Positions 39,166 to 50,490 of a stretch of DNA of 64,000 bases are shown in pieces. Under the pieces are notes generated by a model, which saw only the letters and a list, made by a program, of their open reading frames with translations, was not told where the DNA came from and ran no database searches. The first letter of the stretch is position 1. Each line of letters starts with the position of its first letter. Origin of the DNA: Imbricaverruca yamaguchii (lineage: Eukaryota > Arthropoda > Thecostraca > Neoverrucidae); contig JAOTOL010001521.1 of assembly GCA_034440575.1 (NCBI GenBank), forward strand, positions 487,501 to 551,500. The letters run 5' to 3'. The position numbers and the translations under genes were made by a program.

Positions 39166-40867
39166 GGGCGTGCGCCAGCCTCCCGCCAGCCTCGATGGCC
39201 ATCGGCGGGCGCTCACCAATCAGTCGGCGTGTCGGCGCCCGGTGTTGTCGAACGCCCCACACAATTAGAGCGGCCCCGCCTCGTGACGGTGCGCCTCGGC
39301 GGCCGATGCTCGTCGTGACGGCACGTGACGCCTCCAATAAGCGCCGCCTTGATCCGGCTCTCAGCGGCCGGCGATCTGCCGGCCGTCAGTGCGGCTTTAA
39401 TGCGTCCCGCATGGGCGGCGCGGCGCACACGGAACGCGCCGCCGCTGCAGTGCTGCGCGCTGGCTCACCGGCGCACCGGAGTGATCTGAGGATGGAACAC
39501 GTCCGAGTAAACTCGAATGGCGCTGACAGCGTGTGTGTACAGCGGTTCGCGCCGAGATGACGCACTCGCCGGTGCGAGATTTGCTCGCCACTCTCGCGCT
39601 TCAACGGCGCCTGGGGACCAACATAGCCTGCGGAGCCGACGGAGGTCTCCACCTGTCCGACTTTGAAATAGACGCGCTGTTATTGCACACCGCGAATGAC
39701 TGCCGCGCTCGGCGATCGGGTTTCCTTTGTCCGCACTTCTGGTGCCCGTCCCAAGATCCCGCGTGGCGACTTCAAAAGCGAATCAGCAGGACCAGTGAAA
39801 GAGAGGATGGGGAAGGAGCCTGTGGTCTCCGGCCGGGTTCGGCTCCACAGCAGTGGGTATCTGCATCAAGCTGGCAACAGGGATATGTGGCCAGGTCCCG
39901 TAAAGTTTGACACCGTCCCAATATACTGGCGCTTCTAAAGAAGGATGGATGCTTTAATTTCTGCTCAATCTCTTTTTTCTCTCATTCTCTGGCTCTCATT
40001 GTCTTCATCTCCCCCGCTCTATTTGTCCCTTAATGCCGCCTCACTGCCATCTCTTCATCCCGCCATGTACAGCACGAAGAACAAGAATGAGATCAAGATT
40101 TAGATGAATGAGTGAGAACACGGGATATTTATCCTCCTGTCTCTCCTGTCAGATCCTGTTACAAAGTTGCTAAGAATGTACTGTTTTAACTGTAAAATAT
40201 GTATACTTGCATAGTACCGTGATGCTGGTCCGTAACTGATCTACTGTAACGTCCGTAACTATTGTGATCCCGTAAGCCAGCCGACATGTAACTCATGAAC
40301 TTGAGCCGGCCGGTGGCCTGCCGACGGCCCGCGCCGAGGCAGCGGCCGAACGTGAGTTTAAAGTCCAATGGCCGGGCGCGTTGCGGTCATTTGCGGGGCG
40401 GGTAAATGTCACCTGACTGTTCGCCACCAGGTAGCATCGCCGTGTTACATCGGAAATGAAACGTCATTCGACTACCAATTGGAATCGGGGCCCAAAATAC
40501 GTCACTACTAGCAGCCAATGAGAGAGTGACGAATCGTCTTGAGGTGTGTGCAGCGCTGTGTGCAGCGCTGTGTGCAGCGCTGTGTGCAGGTGTGTTCCAG
40601 ACCCCCGCCGGAGAGCGCCCCGGACTGTCGCCACGCGCGGACCTACGGTCGGACGCCTCGATGAATTGAACATCTGTCTTTTGGCCCCTAAATTAGAACT
40701 ATTAGCATTTACTGTCGGCGTTGTATGAACTTCCGTTTTTACCGTTTAATTCCCTTTAACTGCACATTACATTAAGTGCAACACAATCGAACTTTCGGAG
40801 TTGTCGCGACGCGCGATTCTACTGTACTATATCACGCGCCTATAAGGACGACCCTTTTCCGAAATCC
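39166..40867. other. Intron 2 sequence with GC-rich island and a short repeat
   Basis: GC-rich at 39166-39560. A 13-bp CTGTGTGCAGCG-type repeat (four copies) lies at 40543-40590. No gene recognised. Confidence 0.45.
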
Positions 40868-41490
40868 TCATACCCAGTCTCGGGGGGTGGGGTGGGGGTC
40901 GATAGAGACCCCCTCCAATCCCCAAACTAAGCGTCGCACGAAAACGAAATAGGTGTCATCGGAAAGTGCTCGACAAGTAGGGCCATACACCACCAACAAA
41001 TCACCCCACAAAAGTGACGTCACTAGGGGCCCTAGAGTTTCACGACTTACATTATGTTTGGGACTCTGGGGGTTCATTTTGAGAGAGATTTGAAGAGAAA
41101 ATTATTTGGAATCACAAAAGGAAAGCGACATCGATCAAGACCATCAATTTTTTGGACACCCAAAAATCAATTTGTTTTCAGTTTCAACATGTTGAGTTTC
41201 CAAGTTTTCTTTCATTTTCCTCATAGCGTGGATTGACAAATGTTGTTCGAAGTCAACTTGCTCCAATAAAAATGTTTACGTTAGCCAGAATCTTCTATTT
41301 TAACTCTAAAGGGCAAATATAGAAAACTGATAAGTAATCAAAAACGGAAAAATGGAAAACTCCTCAGGTGCTTTTGTTGCATCTCTAGAGATAAGCAAAC
41401 GCTGAAAATTTCATTAAAATATCTTTATCCGTTAAAGCGTAACGACTGTTTGAACGTTTTTGGAGGTGACCTCACGACCTGACTTCGAAA
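40868..41490 (+). repeat. Dispersed repeat, copy 1
   Basis: Diverged inverted counterpart of 54845-55498. Landmarks: GTCTCGGGGGGTGGGG (about 40877), AGCGTCGCACGAAAACGAAAT, AGTGACGTCACT, ACATTATGTTT, AGATAAGCAAACGCTGAAA and CGTTAAAGCGTAACGACTG. Likely two copies of a transposon or MITE; the family is unknown. Confidence 0.75.
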
Positions 41491-42109
<619 letters not shown>

Positions 42110-42432
42110 GGAGAGAGAAGGAGAAAGAGAGTGATGGAAAGAAACGGAGAGCGAAGGACAAGATGCAGTTATCCTGACCATAGCGGTAACAAATAATACA
42201 CATGGAGCTTCGAAGTATTTTGATGATGTTCCGTACACGGCCTTTACCCCTACCTCACATCCCGGTATTTCTCTTCATGCAACGTATCGGTACGTCACGA
42301 CACGCCACGTAGTGCCCTGTGAGTCATCACAAGTAAGCAGTGAGCATCATCGTCGAGTCTCCCATCACGGAAGTGTGGAGCCGCTGGCGCCGATGCGGCT
42401 CGTGACGCCGTCGTGACCGTGTCGTGCGGCAG

Positions 42433-42645
42433 GTGCTGCAGCAGCGGCAGCGGGAGAGCCTGGAGAGGGTGGCACCACTGCGGCCAGACGACGGCCTCGG
42501 CTCGCCGCACCCACTCCTGCTCTACCCGTTCCTGCGGCCGACGTTCCGCGGTCTGGCCGCGGCGTCGGCACCGCCGGCGCTGGTGCCGGCGCTGGTGCCG
42601 CACCCGGACCCCGAACCCGGCCGGCAGCCGCCCGCACAGAGTCCG
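42433..42645 (+). CDS. SoxD: SoxD exon 3: proline/leucine-rich segment
   Basis: Acceptor GTGCGGCAG ends at 42432. The 71 codons are read in phase 0 at both ends (residues 136-206). It begins VLQQRQRESLERV, continuing the coiled coil, then PHPLLLYPFLRPTFRGLAAAS. This resembles the vertebrate SOX5/6 stretch after the Q-rich coil (PPLMIPVFPP... then LAAAA). The donor is GTGAGTGTGAC at 42646. The preceding pyrimidine tract is weak, so an internal acceptor three codons downstream (CTGCAG|CAG) cannot be excluded. Confidence 0.75.
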
Positions 42646-43050
42646 GTGAGTGTGACGCTGCGAGGGTGACACGCTGGTGGGAGTGGCACTGATCAGGTAG
42701 CCAACTGGTGAGAATGACACTGTGACGGGCGGACACCCGATGAGAGTGACACGCCGGTGGGAGTGACACTGTGACCAGGCAGACACATGGCGAGAGTGAC
42801 ACTGTGACAGGCGGACACCCGATGAGAGTGACACTGTGACCAGGCGGACACATGGTGAGAGCGACACTGTGACAGGCGGACACCCGATGAGAGTGACACG
42901 CCGGTGGGAGTGACACTGTGACCAGGCAGACAGCTGGTGAGAGTGACACTGTGACAGACGGACACAACGTGAGAGTGACACTGTGACAAACGGACACAAC
43001 GTGAGAGTGACACTATGACGAGCGGACATCCGGTGAGAGTGACACCATGT
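42646..43050. repeat. Donor-like minisatellite at the start of SoxD intron 3
   Basis: Starts at the exon 3 donor GTGAGTGTGACGCT and continues as about ten irregular 32-47-bp units built on GGTGAGAGTGACACTGTGAC plus GGCGGACACCCGAT or similar. Several units retain a GGTGAGAG donor-like core. The array seems to have grown from the exon-intron boundary. Confidence 0.85.
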
Positions 43051-43951
43051 CGCCGAACATCGCGCTGGTAGACAGAGAGGTAGTAGATGCCACGGTGGCA
43101 AGTCGCTCTATCTTGTGTAGCACCGTTGCAGTGTGTCTTTACTTCGTGGGAGACATGGATTTGCATGGCACCGTTGAAGTGTGCCTCTCGCTTCGTAGGA
43201 GGTATGGATTTGAATACCAGTTATGAGTGGAAACGTGGGAGTTTTCTGGCTTTCCGGCTTCCTGGACCTCCACTGGACGCACATTGAAAACTAGGCCTGT
43301 GGTGTATACAGGATATTCTGGATCCAGAAGGCATTGTGGATCAACTCCGCACTCCTTTCCTCAAATATGAGAAGAAATACCTGTCCTTGATCCCGGTCGA
43401 GGTCCCATGATCCCAGTTGTCCTTGTACCCAGCCAGCTGGGGAATGCTCGGGAGGATTAAGGCTTTGACGTAGTTAATTAGTCAAGATATAGTTATAAAA
43501 TTGAAAGGTAGAACAGAAGGCAAACACAGCTAACAGCGACACTGGGCGCACGCGTCTTTTCCAATTGTAATTGCGAGTAGCATTTCGTTGAGTCGTTCGA
43601 ATGACTGATTCAGACGACAATGGCGACAAGTTCCCCCCAGTGCTGCCTCGAGACCTGATCACGGGCATAAACAAAGCGATATGAAACAATGCTTCCCTGG
43701 AAAGTTCCTCCTCGAGATCCGAAAATAAACCTGAGATTTTGTGTCAAATACCAAATATCTGTAAGAAGTGAGTCTATTTGCGGACGTAGTTCACCTTCAG
43801 TCAGCGACTATCTCCACTAGCTGATACATTCACTGCCATGACAATCATGCAGCAGTCTTGATTTCCCACTTGTACATAACGCTCAGTTAACACAAAAGTG
43901 CGCCACGTCTCTGATCCAACAGTGGAAGAGCAGAAGCATGCACAATTCCAG
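43051..43951. other. Rest of SoxD intron 3
   Basis: Mixed sequence with no supported feature other than the acceptor TTCCAG at 43946-43951. Confidence 0.55.
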
Positions 43952-44177
43952 TTCTCATGCCGCCAGGTGAGCGCTTGGGCGGCGACATCGTCGGTGCGAC
44001 TGGCAGCACCGCCTGCGGCAGCTCTCTCGCCCGCCGAGGAGACCCCTCTGAACCTCACCAAGCGGAAGAGCTGCTCGCCTCCGCCGCCGGCCAGGGAGCA
44101 GTTCCCCACGCTGCCTGCCAGGCCGCTGATGGCTACACCTTTCCTGCCATATGGCGCCTGGGTTCAGGGAAGCGCAG
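43952..44177 (+). CDS. SoxD: SoxD exon 4 with PLNLTK motif
   Basis: Encodes residues 207-282. PLNLTK (238-243) corresponds to the PLNLS-type motif of vertebrate SoxD proteins and is a recognised CtBP corepressor-binding consensus. It is followed by a basic/proline-rich KRKSCSPPPP and then ATPFLPYGAWVQGSA. The acceptor TTCCAG gives phase 0; a second acceptor GCCAG at 43962-43966 would remove five codons and keep the frame. The donor is GCAG|GTAAGC at 44177/44178, leaving one base (phase 1), which joins exon 5 as G|AT, Asp282. Confidence 0.8.
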
Positions 44178-45247
44178 GTAAGCTGGTGCTCGGTGATGTG
44201 ACCAGTGGGTTACCGGATGAGAATGGTACCCTCCTCAAGAAGGATTTTTGCTAGCTCATGACACTGGCTTTTTGGTTGTCGAATCCAGATGCATACTAGC
44301 TGATACTTCAAGTTGGCATACATAGGTAGATGTAACCTGCTGCAAAGGTGGCGGCAAAAATAGTGTTACTCCACCACAGTATTTTTCATTTTCTGAAAAG
44401 GAAGAACCAAATAATGATACCTGCGCATTTATTGACACGTGTTTCACCCTCAGGCTCCGACGAGTGAATGTGAAGAGAAAATGGATTGTGCATTAGGGCA
44501 CAGCGTCCTTGATAAATTTTGGATTCGAGATTCGGCCATGCGATTTTGAGATGTAATCGAGTGTGCTGATTTCAAATTCGAAAGCTGTTTTTGGATCAAA
44601 GCATTTTCTGGTCCGCAAATTTACACTTTTCTGCAGGTATGTTTCCTAACATTATGCTAAATATGAGACTATGGACACAAAGGCCTGTCTGAAAGTTGTG
44701 TGACTGTTATATTCGTGATGTTCACACCAAAATACCTATGATTACCACTTTTCAGCGCGCTAAAGCGTATATTGAATATATTTATAACGGTTTCTCTGGT
44801 CCGTCCGACACATCTCTCACTAACGCCATCTATAGGTGCTTTTTTCATTAACACGGAAAATTGACTCTCATTGAACTAGACATATATCAAAAGCCTGTCC
44901 AGTATACATCTAAAATTTACACTAACGAACTGAAAACAGATGCCTAGATTACCTCAGGGGCGGATCCAGGGGAGGCAATAGTAGGTATGTTTAAAAAGGC
45001 AAAGGCAGGTTCGTATACAAAATACAAAAAGCGAACACGTTTCTTGAAAACCTCAAATAACATAAAACAAGCTTTGAAGTATCATAGTAATCGTTTGTAA
45101 TGTAGGAAATAATTGCATAGCACACAGGACTACCGTTTAGTGATCGGCTGAGGGAAATAATAGATATCTGAAGGACAGAATGCATAAAGTACAGTTTTGT
45201 GTGGCCTTTTTACTATTCCACGTCATTGGCCTACTTCATAGCTTCCA

Positions 45248-46111
45248 TTATATCCTTCTTAGAGAGGAACACTGGCAACTGTTTTCTGTAGTGGGCACTG
45301 GCGCGGACAGAGCCATCTCGGGCCTCCTGACCTTTCCAGCGGCTGTCGTGACGTGCTGGACCGCCCGCTCCGTCGACTGGGCATTCGCAGGGAAGGGAGG
45401 GACATCCAGCGGCATGGATATGATCTTCCTGAGTTCTGTTGTGGCGATTCCGCACGTAAACACAGGTTCCGTGATCTCTGTGTCGTCCCAATCGATCAGT
45501 TGTATAAGTGATGAGGCGGACATGTTGATCTTAGGGTTCCTTCTCGTCCTTGGCGACTTGTCCCCGTACTCTGCTCCTTCTCTCACACCGATGATCTTTT
45601 CGATGGCAAACTTCCTATCTTCAGGTTGTTCGCTGGCGAGAAGGGACAGCAGGAGGCTCTCAGGATGGGCGTACCAGGCGGAATACCGAACACAGCGTGT
45701 AACCGCCGCCTGAACCTCTTCTGGTTGCGTACTAAAGGTCCGGAGATGGGTTATTATGTGTTCGGGTGCGTCCACGACTTTGGGCTTCGTCTTAATCTCA
45801 AAGTAGCACTTGAAATATACGTTGACGCAGAACTCTGCCAGCCGTCTCAGGATTCTCTTGTTTGAGTCGGTGAGGCCGTGCTGCCTGGTCCACAAGTACA
45901 CTATCCTCTCACCTGTTGTCAACCAGCGCGCGTGGTTCAACTTGCCAGGCTTCATTTCTTGCATACTTGCGGACAGACTTCCAGCTTTCACCGCCCGACA
46001 TAGTTCATAAGAGACCTTCTGGTCTGTTGACATGCTGTCAAGTACATCTTCTGGGATCTCCACATATTCCTCGCCTTCAGCTAGCCGTTCAAACGCTGGA
46101 TCATACCTCAT
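45248..46111 (-). CDS. Repetitive-element protein of unknown function, left arm plus spacer
   Basis: 287 codons on the - strand. It starts at MRYDPAFERLAEGEEY in the spacer (the only part unique to this copy) and continues into the left arm with MQEMKPGKLNHARWLTTGER, FCVNVYFKCYFEIKTKP and AWYAHPESLLLSLLASEQPEDR. I know this family (KPGKLNHARWLT, VYFxxYFEIK, HPExLLLSLL) as multi-copy in arthropod genomes, probably carried by a mobile element; its activity is not known to me. The frame is also open upstream into the right arm to 46276, but there it is the antisense of the other copy. Probably N-terminally truncated. Confidence 0.6.
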   Translation of the reverse strand: MRYDPAFERLAEGEEYVEIPEDVLDSMSTDQKVSYELCRAVKAGSLSASMQEMKPGKLNHARWLTTGERIVYLWTRQHGLTDSNKRILRRLAEFCVNVYFKCYFEIKTKPKVVDAPEHIITHLRTFSTQPEEVQAAVTRCVRYSAWYAHPESLLLSLLASEQPEDRKFAIEKIIGVREGAEYGDKSPRTRRNPKINMSASSLIQLIDWDDTEITEPVFTCGIATTELRKIISMPLDVPPFPANAQSTERAVQHVTTAAGKVRRPEMALSAPVPTTENSCQCSSLRRI

Positions 46112-46121
46112 GCCTGCAAGT

Positions 46122-46838
46122 ATGCAAGAAATGAAGCCTGGCAAGTTGAACCACGCGCGCTGGTTGACAACAGGTGAGAGGATAGTGTACTTGTGGACCA
46201 GGCAGCACGGCCTCACCGACTCAAACAAGAGAATCCTGAGACGGCTGGCAGTGTTCTGCGTCAACGTATATTTCAAGTGCTACTTTGAGATTAAGACGAA
46301 GCCCAAAATCGTGGACGCACCCGAACACATAATAACCCATCTCCGTACCCTTCGTACGCAACCAGAAGAGGTTCAGGCGGCGATTACCCGCTGTGTTCGG
46401 TCTTCCGCCTGGTACGCCCATCATGAGAGCCTCCTGCTGTCCCTTCTCGCCAGCGAACAACCTGAAGATAGGAAGTTTGCCATCGAAAAGATCATCGGTG
46501 TGAGAGCAGGAGCAGAGTACGGGGACAAGTCGCCAAGGACGAGAAGGAACCCTAAGATCAACATGTCCGCCTCATCACTTATACAACTGATCGATTGGGA
46601 CGACACAGAGATCACGGAACCTGTGTTTACGTGCGGAATCGCCACAACAGAACTCAGGAGGATCATATCCATGCCGCTGGATGTCCCTCCGTTCCCTGCG
46701 AATGCCCAGTCGATGGAGCGGGCGGTCCAGCACGTCACGACAGCCGCTGGAAAGGTCAGGAGGCCCGAGATGGCTCTGTCCGCGCCAGTGCCCACCACAG
46801 AAAACAGTTGCCAGTGTTCCTCTCTAAGAAGGATATAA
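46122..46838 (+). CDS. Repetitive-element protein of unknown function, right arm copy
   Basis: 239 codons from MQEMKPGKLNHARW to CQCSSLRRI, the mirror copy of the left-arm ORF. It lacks the spacer-encoded N-terminus because the spacer is in the opposite sense here. Differences from the left copy include RRLAV/RRLAE, KPKIV/KPKVV, TLRTQ/TFSTQ, SSAWYAHHES/YSAWYAHPES and GVRAG/GVREG. Same strand as SoxD, inside intron 4. Truncated relative to the left copy. Confidence 0.5.
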   Translation: MQEMKPGKLNHARWLTTGERIVYLWTRQHGLTDSNKRILRRLAVFCVNVYFKCYFEIKTKPKIVDAPEHIITHLRTLRTQPEEVQAAITRCVRSSAWYAHHESLLLSLLASEQPEDRKFAIEKIIGVRAGAEYGDKSPRTRRNPKINMSASSLIQLIDWDDTEITEPVFTCGIATTELRRIISMPLDVPPFPANAQSMERAVQHVTTAAGKVRRPEMALSAPVPTTENSCQCSSLRRI

Positions 46839-47787
46839 TGGAAGCTATGAAGTAGGCCAATGACGTGGAATAGTAAAAAGGCCACACAAAACTGTACTTT
46901 ATGCATTCTGTCCTTCAGATATCTATTATTTCTCTCAGCCGATCACTAAACGGCAGTCCTGTGTGCTATGCAATGATTTCCTACATTACAAACGATTACT
47001 ATGATACTTCAAAGCTTGTTTTATGTTATTTGAGGTTTTCAAGAAACGTGTTCGCTTTTTGTATTTTGTATACGAACCTGCCTTTGCCTTTTTCAACATA
47101 CCTACTATTGTCTCCCTCTGGATCCGCCCCTGAGGGAACCCAGGCAGCAGTTTTCAGTTCGTTACTGTAAATTTTAGATGTATACTGGACAGGCTTTTGA
47201 TATATGTCTAGTTCAATGAGTCAATTTTCCGAGTTAATGAAAAAAGCACCTATAGATGGCGTTAGTGAGAATGTGTCGGACGGACCAGAGAAGCCGTCAG
47301 AAATATATCCAATATACGCTTTAGCGCGCTGAAATGTGGTCATCATAGGTATTTTTGTGTGAACATCACGAATATAACAGTCACACAACTTTCAGACATG
47401 CCTTTGTGTCCATAGTCCCATATTTAGCATAAAGTTAGGAAACATACCTGCAGAAAAGTGCAAATTTGCGGACCAGAAAATGCTTTGATCCAAAAACAGC
47501 TTTCGAATTTGAAATCAGCACACTCGATCACATCTCAAAATCGTATTGCCGAATCTTGAATCAAAAATTTATCAAGGGCGCTGTGCCCTATTGTGCATGT
47601 TTGTTTTGTATTGAGGGTGGAGGAACTTGAGAATAAGACACCAAAATATTCAGCACACATAATCCAAACTGTCCACAACAAAACCACCGAGTTATGATCG
47701 AGAGCAGTTGACGCCATAGCTACTGTACAGCCGGTGGCCCTGGCTGAGACAATGCACAGCCTGACCTCTTACCTGACCTGCATGCAG

Positions 47788-47985
47788 ATCAGCTGTGTCC
47801 GGCTCAGACCAGCCGCACCGACTCGCCACTGCTGACCTACCCCTGCCGGAACGGCCTGCCCCTGCACATGCTGTACCCGCCGGCCACATTCGCTGCCGGT
47901 CTGTCGCTCACCTCTCGACTGATGACTTCACCTGCGGCCAGGGGCGCCGAGCCAGCGGCGGAGGCCGGCAACACCATCTGTAGCT
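47788..47985 (+). CDS. SoxD: SoxD exon 5
   Basis: Acceptor CATGCAG ends at 47787. Encodes residues 282-348: DQLCPAQTSRTDSPLLTYPC, then GLPLHMLYPPATFAAGLSL, ending AAEAGNTICS. No named domain. It is assigned to SoxD because both phases fit exactly: G|AT from exon 4, and T|CC into exon 6. The donor is AGCT|GTGAGT (47986-47991). A second possible donor is ATCT|GTAGCT at 47980, also phase 1. The 27-bp minisatellite begins in the last ~15 nt of this exon, so exon end and array overlap. Confidence 0.75.
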
Positions 47986-50282
47986 GTGAGTCAGAGCACA
48001 CCACCTGTAGGTGTGAGTCAGAGCACACCACCTGTAGGTGTGAGTCAGAGCACACCACCTGTAGCTGTGAGTCAGAGCACACCACCTGTAGCTGTGAGTG
48101 CGGGCACACCACCTGTAGCTGTGAGTCAGAGCACACCACCTGTAGCTGTGAGTCAGAGCACACCACCTGTAGGTGTGAGTCAGAGCACACCACCTGTAGC
48201 TGTGAGTCAGAGCACACCACCTGTAGCTGTGAGTCAGAGCACACCACCTGTAGCTGTGAGTCAGAGCACACCATCTGTAGGTGTGAGTCAGAGCACACCA
48301 CCTGTAGCTGTGAGTCAGAGCACACCATCTGTAGGTGTGAGTCAGAGCACACCATCTGTAGCTGTGAGTCAGAGCACACCACCTATAGCTGTGAGTCAGA
48401 GCACACCACCTGTAGCTGTAAGTCAGAGCACACCACCTGTAGGTATGAATACACATACCTACCGTACCACCTGTAGGTATGTCAGACCTACAGTACCACC
48501 GGTAGGTCTGAGCACACCACCTGTGGCTGTGAGTCCGGGCACACCACCTGTAGCTGTGAGTCTTGGTACACCACATGTAGCTGTGAGTCAGAGCACACCA
48601 CCTGTAGCTGTGAGTGCGGGCACACCACCTGTAGCTGTGAGCCAGAGCACGCCACCTGTAGCTGTGAGTCAGAGCACACCATCTGTAGCTGTGAGTCAGA
48701 GCACACCACCTGTAGTTGTGAGTCAGAGCACACCACCTGTAGCTGTGGGTCAGGGCACACCACCTGTAGCTGTAAGTCAGAGCACACCACCTGTAGCTGT
48801 GAGTCAGAGCACACCATCTGTAGGTGTGAGTCAGAGCACACCATCTGTAGCTGTGAGTCAGAGCACGCCACCTGTAGGTATGAATACACATACCTACCGT
48901 ACCACCTGTAGGTATGTCAGACCTACAGTACCACCGGTAGGTCTGAGCACACCACCTGTGGCTGTGAGTCCGGGCACACCACCTGTAGCTGTGAGTCTTG
49001 GTACACCACATGTAGCTGTGAGTCAGAGCACACCACCTGTAGTTGTGAGTGCGGGCACACCACCTGTAGCTGTGAGCCAGAGCACACCACCTGTAGCTGT
49101 GAGTCAGAGCACACCATCTGTAGCTGTGAGTCAGAGCACACCACCTGTAGCTGTGAGTCAGAGCACACCACCTGTAGCTGTGGGTCAGGGCACACCACCT
49201 GTAGCTGTGAGCCAGAGCACACCACCTGTAGGTATGAATACACATACCTACAGTACCACCTGTAGGTATGTCAGACCTACAGTACCACCTGTAGGTCTGA
49301 GCACACCACCTGTGGCTGTGAGTCCGGGCACACCACCTGTAGCTGTGGGTCCGGGCACACCACCTGTAGCTGTGAGCCAGAGCACACCACCTGTAGCTGT
49401 GAGTGCCAGCACACCATATGTGGCTGTGAGTCCGGGCACACCACCTGTAGCTGTGAGTCAGAGCACACCACCTGTAGCTGTGAGCCAGAGCACACCACCT
49501 GTAGCTGTGAGTCAGAGCACACAAACTATAGCTGTGAGTCAGAGCACACAACCTGTAGCTGTGAGTCAGAGCACACCACCTGTAGCTGTGAGTCAGAGCA
49601 CACCACCTGTAGCTGTGAGTGCCAGCACACCACCTGTAGCTGTGAGTCAGAGCACACCACCTGTAGCTGTGAGCCAGAGCACACCACCTGTAGCTGTGAG
49701 TGCCAGCACACCACCTGTAGCTGTGAGTCAGAGCACACCACTGTAGCTGTGAGTTCGGGCACACCACCTGTAACTGTGAGTCAGAGCACACCACCTGTAG
49801 CTGTGAGTGCCAGCACACCACCTGTAGCTGTGAGTGCCAGCACACCATATGTGGCTGTGAGTCCGGGCACACCACCTGTAGCTGTGAGTCAGAGCACACC
49901 ACCTGTAGCTGTGAGTCAGAGCACACCACCTGTAGCTGTGAGTCAGAGCACACCACCTGTAGCTGTGAGTCCGGGCACACCACCTGTAGCTGTGAGTCCG
50001 GGCACACCACATGTAGCTGTGAGCCAGAGCACACCACCTGTAGCTGTGAGTGCCAGCACACCACCTGTAGCTGTGAGTGCGCACACCATGTGGCTGTGAG
50101 TCCGGGCACACCACCTGTAGCTGTGAGTCGAGCACACCACCTGTAGCTGTGAGTCCCACCTGTAGCTGTGAGTCAGAGCACACCACCTGTAGCTGTGAGT
50201 CAGAGCACACCACCTGTAACTGTGAGTCAGAGCACACCACCTGTAGCTGTGAGTCTGGACACACCACCTGTAGCTGTGAGCA
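47972..50282. repeat. 27-bp minisatellite spanning the exon 5 donor, about 80 copies
   Basis: The unit is GTGAGTCAGAGCACACCACC plus TGTAGCT, identical to the exon 5 donor and its flanks. The first 17 units (to 48444) keep a perfect 27-nt period. Variants: GTGCGGGCAC, GTCCGGGCAC, GCCAGCAC, GTAGGTGT. Three ~67-bp inserts with GAATACACATACCTAC and GTAGGTATGTCAGACCTAC (about 48441, 48874, 49231) define a higher-order repeat. Long ORFs occur on both strands because the period is divisible by three. Array copies near 50080-50160 are shortened. Confidence 0.95.
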
Positions 50283-50490
50283 TATATTTTTGTATTTAAT
50301 CTCCATTTATGATATACTACCGGCAGTGCTTATGTGCATGCCAATAAAGTTGCCTGGAAGAACTATAATTTTTGATAAGGCAGGGAAACATTTTGCCAAT
50401 TATGCTTGCAATATGATTAAATATTATTGTTGCAGGAAACCTTGACTAGTGTGTGTTGTTGCCTGCGGTAACCACGCTGTCTGTTTACAG
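50283..50490. other. Distal part of SoxD intron 5
   Basis: Unique sequence leading to the acceptor CTGTTTACAG (50481-50490). No separate feature seen. Confidence 0.6.

Larger units (their letters stand above)
44487..47598. repeat. 3.1-kb near-perfect palindrome in SoxD intron 4
   Basis: Left arm 44487-45970 (1484 bp) and right arm 46116-47598 (1483 bp) are inverted copies, separated by a 145-bp spacer. Arms carry the same element ORF and differ at roughly nine residues over about 230 codons. The outer ends contain AGGGCACAGCG and its inverse. This is either a head-to-head duplicated element or a foldback element. Confidence 0.92.

Noticed and set aside
47908..50109. 733-codon open frame on the - strand and 586-codon frame on the + strand
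   Set aside because: Both come from the 27-bp minisatellite; a period divisible by three with no stop in the unit opens frames on both strands.
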